From contig CAZVWW010000065.1 of NCBI GenBank assembly GCA_964631265.1, positions 1-12,841 of the forward strand: a stretch of 12,841 nucleotides of DNA, given 5' to 3'. A program made the position numbers and the translations under genes. Below the pieces are notes generated by a model. That model ran no database searches and was not told the DNA's origin. It saw nothing but the letters and a program-made list of their open reading frames with translations. This stretch comes from CAZVWW01 sp964631265. Its GTDB lineage: Bacteria > Thermotogota > Thermotogae > MWEM01. Position 1 is the stretch's first letter. Each line of letters starts with the position of its first letter. Shown one piece after another: positions 6,046 to 11,929 of the stretch.

Positions 6046-8313
6046 ATGGACAATCTGGAAAAGTACCGGACCATTTTCAACAACTCCAACGATGCGATCT
6101 ATTTCATCAGAGTGAAAGAAGACGGGTCATACGGTAGATTCTATGACGTTAACGATGTGGCGTGCGAGATGCTGGGATATTCCCGCGAAGAGTTCTTAAA
6201 GATGACCCCCGGGGAGATCGATGCGTTTGATGCCAGCAAGAGAGTTCCGGGCCTCATGGATCAACTGCTTCATAAGAAAAAGATCCGGTTTGAGATGAAA
6301 CACACAGGGAAGAACGGGGAAACAGTTCCCGTGGAAGTAAACGCCAGGCTGATAGAAGATGCAGAAGGGCAAAAGATCGTTGCCATTGCGAGGGATATCT
6401 CAGAGCGAAAGGCAAGGGAACAAAATTTGAGACTGTATCGTGAGATCATCTCGTCGGTGAACGATCCAATGGCCGTTGTTGATAAAGAATACTGTTACAA
6501 ACTTGTCAACGTGGCCTATTCCGATTTTTATCAGACCAGCAGAGACCGGATTGTTGGAAAACGGGTCGATCATTTTTTCAAACCGGCTCTTTTTGATAAC
6601 GTGATAAAACCCAATCTGGACCGTTGTTTTTCTGGTCAGACTGTGGGCTATGAGGCGTGGGTGGAATTTCCCGGCGGGGAAGAGAAGTTCATGGCGATGC
6701 AATACTATCCCCATTATTCGACGGAGGGTGAAGTGATCGGGTGCATATCACATGGCAGAGACTTGACAAAAGAAAAGAGACTCGAGTTGCAACTGGAGGA
6801 AGGCCGAACCCTCTTCCGATCCATCGTCAACACCATGCCCGGTACATTGAATGTCATGGATACCGGTTACAACCTCCTGGCACTAAATAACAACCGGATC
6901 AAAATGGATTTGATGGAAGGTGATTCCCCCGAAGATTTAATCGGACAAAAATGTTACAGGGTCTTTCAAAAGAGAGAGACCCCCTGCCCCTGGTGCAAGA
7001 TTGACCGGGTTATCAAGTCTGGTGAAAGAATCGTTGAAACCACCACGCCTGACGATCCCCGGGAGATTCTGACCGGCAGAGCACTGAAGATCTTTCTCTA
7101 CCCCATGAAAGACGAAAACGGGAAGACAATAGGTGCCATTGAATACGGGTTGGATGTGACAGAATTAAGAGAGGCCAAGAACAAGGCGGAGAAACTGGCC
7201 GGAGAAAAGTCGTTGTTGCTGGCCAATATGAGCCATGAGATCAAGAATCAGCTGAACGGTATCATCAGTCTTTCCAAAGTGTTGAAAAATATAGATCTGG
7301 ACAGTGAAAAAGTGGACTTTGTGAACACAATCGTTCGATCCGGAAGAGACCTCCTGAAAATCGTTGACGATTCACTACTCCTTTCAAGGATGGAGTCGGG
7401 CAAGCTCGAGATTGGGCTGGTCGATACACGCATAAGTCATTTGGTCAAACAGACAGTTGAGATTGTTAATCCTTCTGTGAACGAGAAAGATAACCGGCTG
7501 ACATATGAAATCGATGATGATATTCCTCAAATGGTGCGCGCTGATCCCCTGAGGATCAGCCAGGTCTTGATCAACCTGCTCACCAATGCCAACAAGTTTA
7601 CCGATGCAGGAAATATAGTACTAAAGGTGGAGAAGCGCGGAGAAGATGAAAAAACACTTCGTCTTCGTTTTTCAGTCTCAGATACAGGGATTGGGATTCA
7701 ACAAGAGAAGCAGGAGAGGATCTTCAAGGCTTTCGAAAAGGGTGGCTCAAATGCCTCCGGCCCCATTGAAGGTTCCGGACTGGGGCTGTTTATATCAAAC
7801 AATATCCTTCAATTGATGGATAGTCGCCTCGAACTCCGGAGCTCCCCGGGAGCGGGAAGTGAATTCAGTTTTGAGTTGGAGGTTGAGAAGATCAAAGAGC
7901 AAAAAGAGGGTGCCACAAATGAGGCCAAAGAGTTAAATTCAGTCTTAATTGCCGACGATGATGAGGTATCGCTGATGCTGGCGGAGATGCTGATCAAAGA
8001 GACATTTCCCGATGTGACAATCTATAAGGCAACGGATGGGAAAATGACCCTGTCGCTGTATGAAAAACACAAACCGGATGCCATCCTGATGGATGTGCAG
8101 ATGCCGGTCATGAACGGTCTGGAGGTTACAAAACGGATCAGAGAAAAGAAAAGCGGGAAAGACCAGCCCCGAATCATTGGCTATTCTGCGGCCGTTTTCA
8201 GAGATGATATTCAAACAGCCATAGACACAGGGATGGATGAATACATCAAAAAACCTTTTCTGAAAAAAGAGCTGATACAGGCCTTTAAGAAAGCAGTGGC
8301 TCGTGACCAATAA
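6046..8313 (+). CDS. Hybrid histidine kinase, PAS-PAS-PAS-HisKA-HATPase-REC
   Basis: The 755-residue cytoplasmic protein senses a signal through PAS domains, phosphorylates itself and passes phosphate to its own receiver. PAS domains lie at about 5-124, 127-247 and 254-375, with no membrane segment. The third has Cys303, Cys314 and Cys317 in a C-Y-x-x-F ... C-P-W-C pattern. The HisKA domain has His397 in NMSHEIKNQLNGI; the usual Pro of the H-box is Gln here. The ATPase shows the N-box (LINLLTNANKFT, Asn514), G1 (SDTGIGI) and G2 (GSGLGLF). The receiver at about 631-752 has acidic residues 637-639, phosphoacceptor Asp683 (LMDVQMP), Ser714 and Lys736. The ATG at 6046 is preceded by GGGAGG nine bases away; an upstream TTG at 6016 has no such site and is rejected. 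It heads a two-kinase operon. Ligand and downstream partner are unknown. Confidence 0.95.
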   Translation: MDNLEKYRTIFNNSNDAIYFIRVKEDGSYGRFYDVNDVACEMLGYSREEFLKMTPGEIDAFDASKRVPGLMDQLLHKKKIRFEMKHTGKNGETVPVEVNARLIEDAEGQKIVAIARDISERKAREQNLRLYREIISSVNDPMAVVDKEYCYKLVNVAYSDFYQTSRDRIVGKRVDHFFKPALFDNVIKPNLDRCFSGQTVGYEAWVEFPGGEEKFMAMQYYPHYSTEGEVIGCISHGRDLTKEKRLELQLEEGRTLFRSIVNTMPGTLNVMDTGYNLLALNNNRIKMDLMEGDSPEDLIGQKCYRVFQKRETPCPWCKIDRVIKSGERIVETTTPDDPREILTGRALKIFLYPMKDENGKTIGAIEYGLDVTELREAKNKAEKLAGEKSLLLANMSHEIKNQLNGIISLSKVLKNIDLDSEKVDFVNTIVRSGRDLLKIVDDSLLLSRMESGKLEIGLVDTRISHLVKQTVEIVNPSVNEKDNRLTYEIDDDIPQMVRADPLRISQVLINLLTNANKFTDAGNIVLKVEKRGEDEKTLRLRFSVSDTGIGIQQEKQERIFKAFEKGGSNASGPIEGSGLGLFISNNILQLMDSRLELRSSPGAGSEFSFELEVEKIKEQKEGATNEAKELNSVLIADDDEVSLMLAEMLIKETFPDVTIYKATDGKMTLSLYEKHKPDAILMDVQMPVMNGLEVTKRIREKKSGKDQPRIIGYSAAVFRDDIQTAIDTGMDEYIKKPFLKKELIQAFKKAVARDQ

Positions 8314-8340
8314 CTGCGTTCCCCGAAGTGAGGTGCGACT

Positions 8341-10275
8341 GTGAATCATCAAGCAAATACACCCCCGGATTACAGAACAATCCTGAACAGCATCACGGAT
8401 ATGATTATCCAGACAAACAGAGACCACATCATCATCTGGGCGAATCAAACGGCCCTTGACATGAAACCGGATGCTGTTGGCAAAAGATGTTATGAAGCCT
8501 TTTTGAACAGTGATGTTGTTTGCACAAACTGTCCCTGCGAGAAAGCGATTGCCTCCGGCGGGGTCGAGCGTTCTCTGGTGCACCATCAAACGGTAAACGG
8601 TATCGAAGGAGAATCGTACTGGAGCAACGTCTGCATCCCCGTCAAAGATGAGAACGGCAGATTAAAGAGTTTTCTCGAGATTGCCCGGAACATGACAAGA
8701 GAGTATCAGTTGAGCCGGCAAATCAAGAGAGAGAAGAGCCGGTTTGAAAAGATATTCAACACAACGGCGGCGGGGATGCGGCTGATCAACAAAGACTATA
8801 CCATTGTGGATATCAACGATACCCTGTTGAACATGATGAAAAAGGAAAAAGCAGAAATCATCGGTCATAAGTGTTATGACACCTTCTTTTCAGAACTCTG
8901 CGGAACAGAAAAGTGTCCGATGAAAGTCCTGGAGCATTCAAATCAGAAAATGAGTTATGAAGTCAAAAAACAAACAGATACGGGCGGGTTTGTCTATGTT
9001 CAGCAGATGACCACCAGATTTGAAGAAGAAGACGGCTCTTTTTTTGGCATCGTTGAGTCTTTTATCGATATCGGGGAGAAGAAAAAGACGGAGAATGACT
9101 TAAAAAAAGCCAGCCATGAGGCGTTGATTGCCAATCAGGTGAAGGCTGAATTCATCAACAATATGAGCCACGAGCTCCGCACCCCTTTGAACGGTATCAT
9201 CGGGTTTTCACAGATGCTCGGTGGAACTCATCTGCAGACGAATCAGGCAGAATATCTGAATTACATCCAGCAATCAAGTGAAAATCTCCTGCAGATAGTG
9301 GATGATATCCTGGATTTCTCGAAGATCCACAAGGGAATCATGCACCTTGAGAGAGAACCGGTCAACCTTCACGAACTGCTCAGAGAGGAGATTCTCTCAA
9401 TCGACCAGGAAGCGATCAAGAAGAATCTGAAAACCGGCCTGCTCATCGGCCCGGGTGTTCCCCGGAAGGTTCAAGCTGACGGGCATAAACTGAAACAGAT
9501 AATCCGCCACCTCCTGGAGAACGCGGTTAAATTTACAGAGTCCGGGAGCGTCAAATTGAAAGCAGAAAAGGTTGACCATTCCTCTAACACCGGTGTCAAA
9601 TTCATAGTAGAGGATACCGGGATCGGTATCGCCCAAAAAGATCAGAATCGAATCATGAACTCCTTCACACAGGTCGATTCGTCGTTAACCCGGCAATACA
9701 ATGGAACGGGGATCGGGCTCGCCATTGTCTCCAAGATCCTGAAACTGAAGGGCAGCGAACTCCACCTTGAGAGTGCTGAAGGAGAGGGTTGTACATTCAG
9801 TTTTATTCTGAACCTTGAAGTACTTGATGAGAGCGTTGAAGAGGACAGCTCAAAACTCAGAGAGAGGGAAATTCAAGAGCGGGGAAAGCAATTCGCGAAG
9901 AAGATCATGGTCGCTGAGGACAACCCGATCAACCTGAAATTGATCAAGATCATTGCGACGGACAACTTCCCTGATTTCGATATCATAGAAGCCATTGACG
10001 GTGTGGAGGCCATCGAGAAGTTCAAGACATTGCTGCCGGATATGATCTTCATGGATATCAGGATGCCAAAACTCGACGGGTTTGAGGCAACCAAGATGAT
10101 AAGAGCACAGGAGAAAGATTTCGGAAGAAGAACCCCCATTGTGGGGCTGTCAGCAGAAGCAAGAGAAGAAAAGATACGTGAGGGGCTCAGTATCGGGCTC
10201 GATGATTATCTGACCAAACCCCTTGATTCAGGAGAGTTGGTCAAGACCATCAGGCATTATCTTCTCAAGAATTGA
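8341..10275 (+). CDS. Hybrid histidine kinase, PAS-PAS-HisKA-HATPase-REC with Cys-rich PAS domains
   Basis: The 644-residue soluble kinase begins 27 bp after the first and is surely co-transcribed. The start is GTG, preceded by GAGGTG at 8330-8335, five bases away. Two PAS domains lie at about 10-122 and 134-250. Both carry the C-Y-x-x-F ... C-x-x-C-P type pattern: Cys50, Cys61, Cys64, Cys66 in the first and Cys178, Cys187, Cys192 in the second. A coiled linker leads to a canonical HisKA (NMSHELRTPLNGIIGFS, His277). The ATPase has Asn394 (LLENAVKFT), EDTGIGI and NGTGIGLAI. The receiver at about 520-642 has Asp527 in AEDN, phosphoacceptor Asp572 (FMDIRMP), Ser604 and Lys626. It differs from its neighbour in keeping the full H-box and in having one fewer PAS. 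No HPt or DNA-binding regulator lies in view, so phosphate must go to an unlinked partner. The stop codon overlaps the next promoter. Confidence 0.95.
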   Translation: MNHQANTPPDYRTILNSITDMIIQTNRDHIIIWANQTALDMKPDAVGKRCYEAFLNSDVVCTNCPCEKAIASGGVERSLVHHQTVNGIEGESYWSNVCIPVKDENGRLKSFLEIARNMTREYQLSRQIKREKSRFEKIFNTTAAGMRLINKDYTIVDINDTLLNMMKKEKAEIIGHKCYDTFFSELCGTEKCPMKVLEHSNQKMSYEVKKQTDTGGFVYVQQMTTRFEEEDGSFFGIVESFIDIGEKKKTENDLKKASHEALIANQVKAEFINNMSHELRTPLNGIIGFSQMLGGTHLQTNQAEYLNYIQQSSENLLQIVDDILDFSKIHKGIMHLEREPVNLHELLREEILSIDQEAIKKNLKTGLLIGPGVPRKVQADGHKLKQIIRHLLENAVKFTESGSVKLKAEKVDHSSNTGVKFIVEDTGIGIAQKDQNRIMNSFTQVDSSLTRQYNGTGIGLAIVSKILKLKGSELHLESAEGEGCTFSFILNLEVLDESVEEDSSKLREREIQERGKQFAKKIMVAEDNPINLKLIKIIATDNFPDFDIIEAIDGVEAIEKFKTLLPDMIFMDIRMPKLDGFEATKMIRAQEKDFGRRTPIVGLSAEAREEKIREGLSIGLDDYLTKPLDSGELVKTIRHYLLKN

Positions 10276-10300
10276 CATGGGCGTTTCAATATGCTAATAT
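10272..10300 (+). promoter_or_regulatory. Consensus sigma-70 promoter of the MFS leader transcript
   Basis: A perfect TTGACA (10272-10277), an exact 17-base spacer and TAATAT (10295-10300) form the best-spaced promoter in the window. Its -35 overlaps the stop codon of the upstream kinase (TGA, 10273-10275). Transcription would begin near 10307, giving a leader of about 195 bases before the MFS start. A second possible -10, TATAAT at 10428-10433, has no good -35 and would still place the terminator inside the transcript. Confidence 0.75.
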
Positions 10301-10334
10301 AAGGTCATCAAAAGCAGAGGAGGCTTATTCCATC

Positions 10335-10418
10335 ATGACGATCACTGTTGTTTTCGGACATGTCATCGCAGGAAACACGGTAAACGCATGTGGGATAATG
10401 CCGTCTATTTTGGTGTAA
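10335..10418 (+). CDS. 27-residue leader peptide upstream of the MFS transporter
   Basis: A short ORF begins with ATG at 10335, has GAGGAGG at 10317-10323 eleven bases upstream, and ends with TAA at 10416-10418. The peptide starts MTITVVFGHVIAGN and ends GIMPSILV. Ten of 27 residues are Val, Ile or Leu, but no single amino acid is clustered, so it does not look like a classical amino-acid-supply leader. It lies between a consensus promoter and an intrinsic terminator. Its codons contain two segments of the predicted alternative hairpins: 10377-10382 (codons 15-16) and 10398-10404 (codons 22-24). The likely job is regulatory: the position of the translating ribosome would choose between terminator and antiterminator. 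I know no homologous leader peptide. Translation itself is inferred from the ribosome site and position. Confidence 0.6.
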   Translation: MTITVVFGHVIAGNTVNACGIMPSILV

Positions 10419-10488
10419 ATATTAGTTTATAATAAAACGATATAAACATTAAACCACGGCATGAGCGTTATGATGCCGTGGTTTTTTT
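10377..10488 (+). promoter_or_regulatory. Predicted translation-coupled transcription attenuator (segments 1-4)
   Basis: Four segments can pair alternatively. Segment 1 is ACGGTA (10377-10382), segment 2 is ATGCCGT (10398-10404), segment 3 is ACGGCAT (10456-10462) and segment 4 is ATGCCGT (10473-10479). 1:2 pairs over six bases with one wobble. 2:3 pairs over seven perfect bases and would block the terminator. 3:4 is the core of the 12-bp terminator stem. A ribosome finishing at the stop codon (10416) would cover segment 2 and favour termination. A ribosome held near codons 10-16 would cover segment 1, free segment 2 and favour read-through. The pairings are read directly; the switching logic is inferred by analogy to trp-type and antibiotic-responsive attenuators. 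Confidence 0.55.
10451..10488 (+). terminator. Strong intrinsic terminator/attenuator directly before the MFS ribosome site
   Basis: AAACCACGGCAT (10451-10462) and ATGCCGTGGTTT (10473-10484) form a perfect 12-bp stem with a 10-base loop, followed by a T-run to 10488. It lies 175 bases beyond the kinase stop and could end that operon. However, the MFS Shine-Dalgarno starts at 10491, so no promoter fits between the terminator and the gene, and read-through is required for MFS expression. Confidence 0.88.
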
Positions 10489-10501
10489 ATGGAGGAATGA
10501 C

Positions 10502-11731
10502 ATGACAACGATTGAGAAAAAACTTGAAAGGAATATCAAAAAGAACTATATCTTCAATTTCATCACCAATGTGGATTTCACAAGGGGACTCTGGATGCTG
10601 TATCTTGCCTTTAAAGGGATGTCTCTCTTTCAAATCGGAATGCTTGAGGGGATGTTCCACATCACTTCACTGATAATGGAAGTCCCCACCGGTGCTATAG
10701 CGGATTTGATCGGCAGAAAGGCGAGCCGGATGGCGGGGCGGGTCTCCGGACTCGTTGCCCTTCTCATCATGATGAACTCGCATACATTCTGGCTCTTTGC
10801 GCTCTCGTTTTTCTTTACGGCGTTGTCGTATAATCTTGAGTCAGGAGCGGGCGAGGCCCTGGTCTTCGATTCAATGAAGTCTCTTAACAGAGAGAAGGGG
10901 TTCACAAAGGTGCTCGGTAAAAACGAAGCGATATTCAACATCGCGTCGATCTTTTCACTCTATATCGGCGGTTTTCTGGGGCAAAAGAGCTTCACACTGG
11001 TCTTCATCAGCTCTATTGTCATCTGTATCGGGGCTTTATTAATGTCGCTGTCTTTTCATGAGCCGGAAATAGAGCGAGATAAGCATGCCGAACGATCTTT
11101 TGTCAATTTCGCAATTCATACCGGTGAGAGTTTTAAAACGCTCTTTTCAAAGAAGGAAGTTGCTTTCTTAACCCTCTTCACCACAACACTCTCTGCCTTT
11201 TCAACCCTCATTTTCTATTATATTCAGAATTATTGGAGGAGCACGGGGGTTGAGATCTCCACAATTGGCCTCTTTCTTGCATTAGGATCAGCTGTTGCCG
11301 CTTTTGTTTCTGTCAATGTTGGCAGGGTAGAACGTTTTGTCAAAAAAAGGATCAAGGGCAGTGTCTTCAGATATCCCTTTCTGATCTTTTCCATTGTCAT
11401 CTTCGGAGGTGTTTTCGGTCTGGCCTTTTTGAGTCTGAACGGAACCAGTAATGTTGCAGCTATGCTGTTTCTGGTGATGACCATGGCCGGGGAATCGGGC
11501 ATGTATGTCTCGTTTAACAGCTTTTTAAACAAGCACATCCCCTCGAAACAACGCGCCACGATTATCTCCATTGAAAGCATGCTCTTCAGTTTGATGATGA
11601 TCGCTGTCTTTCCCGTTTTTGGATGGCTGGCGGAGATCAGGTCTTTTTATTTCGCCTTCGGAGCGCTTGCGGTTGTGTCGGGGGTGATGTTGACAGCCTC
11701 GTTTTTTGTTATCCGACGGTTTTCCCGATAG
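10502..11731 (+). CDS. MFS transporter, drug-efflux type
   Basis: The 409-residue integral membrane protein is a major facilitator probably exporting a drug or metabolite by proton antiport. About twelve hydrophobic segments are visible, with the central charged loop near residues 187-218. The loop between helices 2 and 3 holds the motif A signature: V-P-T-G-A-I-A-D-L-I-G-R-K (61-73) with Asp68, Arg72 and Lys73. NKHIPSKQRATIISIES (343-359) resembles a conserved C-half segment of single-component efflux MFS proteins. It is near the usual 400-residue length. The ATG at 10502 is chosen because GGAGG (10491-10495) lies six bases upstream; an in-frame GTG at 10478 falls inside the terminator stem and is rejected. 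Substrate cannot be read from sequence. Expression depends on read-through of the leader terminator. The convergent AraC/GyrI regulator suggests a drug-response locus. Confidence 0.9.
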   Translation: MTTIEKKLERNIKKNYIFNFITNVDFTRGLWMLYLAFKGMSLFQIGMLEGMFHITSLIMEVPTGAIADLIGRKASRMAGRVSGLVALLIMMNSHTFWLFALSFFFTALSYNLESGAGEALVFDSMKSLNREKGFTKVLGKNEAIFNIASIFSLYIGGFLGQKSFTLVFISSIVICIGALLMSLSFHEPEIERDKHAERSFVNFAIHTGESFKTLFSKKEVAFLTLFTTTLSAFSTLIFYYIQNYWRSTGVEISTIGLFLALGSAVAAFVSVNVGRVERFVKKRIKGSVFRYPFLIFSIVIFGGVFGLAFLSLNGTSNVAAMLFLVMTMAGESGMYVSFNSFLNKHIPSKQRATIISIESMLFSLMMIAVFPVFGWLAEIRSFYFAFGALAVVSGVMLTASFFVIRRFSR

Positions 11732-11801
11732 GACAGGCTTCGGGAAAGATGAGTCAATGATAACGAAACAGAAAAGGAGAAATGGAAAACAGATTAGGGG
11801 T

Positions 11802-11854
11802 TGCTGAATAACTCATAACACTCACAAAAGCCTCGCTCCAGGTCCCCCGGCCTG
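11802..11854 (+). repeat. Intergenic hairpin repeat, copy 2
   Basis: This is the second copy of the repeat at 5821-5873, in the same orientation and without gaps over 53 bases. Here the right part forms a much better hairpin than in copy 1 (see the stem at 11833-11860). It lies between the convergent MFS and AraC/GyrI genes, whereas copy 1 is between divergent genes, so it is not tied to one transcriptional context. Confidence 0.6.
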
Positions 11855-11860
11855 GAGCGA
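11833..11860. terminator. Strong GC-rich hairpin between convergent genes
   Basis: TCGCTCCAGG (11833-11842) and CCTGGAGCGA (11851-11860) pair perfectly over 10 bp, and the loop can tighten to four bases with two further pairs. On the plus strand it is followed by AAAAAG rather than a T-run. On the minus strand only a short TTTT follows three bases later. It may therefore stall or protect transcripts rather than be a textbook terminator. Confidence 0.5.
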
Positions 11861-11869
11861 AAAAGAATC

Positions 11870-11894
11870 AAACAGCCACCCCTGTCTGTTTTTT
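11870..11894. terminator. Weak bidirectional terminator-like hairpin
   Basis: AAACAG (11870-11875) and CTGTTT (11886-11891) enclose a 10-base loop, with a run of six T residues at 11889-11894. Read on the minus strand, the same stem is followed five bases later by TTTTT. The stem is only six base pairs with two G-C pairs, so termination efficiency would be modest. Confidence 0.35.
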
Positions 11895-11929
11895 CAATCA
11901 TATACAGAGGATGAAAAGAAATCAGAAGA

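Noticed and set aside
7945..8589. 214-codon minus-strand ORF across the kinase junction
   Set aside because: It is the antisense shadow of the receiver and PAS coding sequence and has no family features of its own.
10478..10501. Upstream GTG start that would add eight residues to the MFS protein
   Set aside because: It lies inside the terminator stem and has no ribosome site, whereas the ATG at 10502 has GGAGG six bases upstream.
5821..11854. The two repeats as ends of a composite transposon around the kinases and MFS gene
   Set aside because: They are direct, only about 81% identical, carry no transposase or clear terminal inverted repeats, and no target-site duplication is visible.
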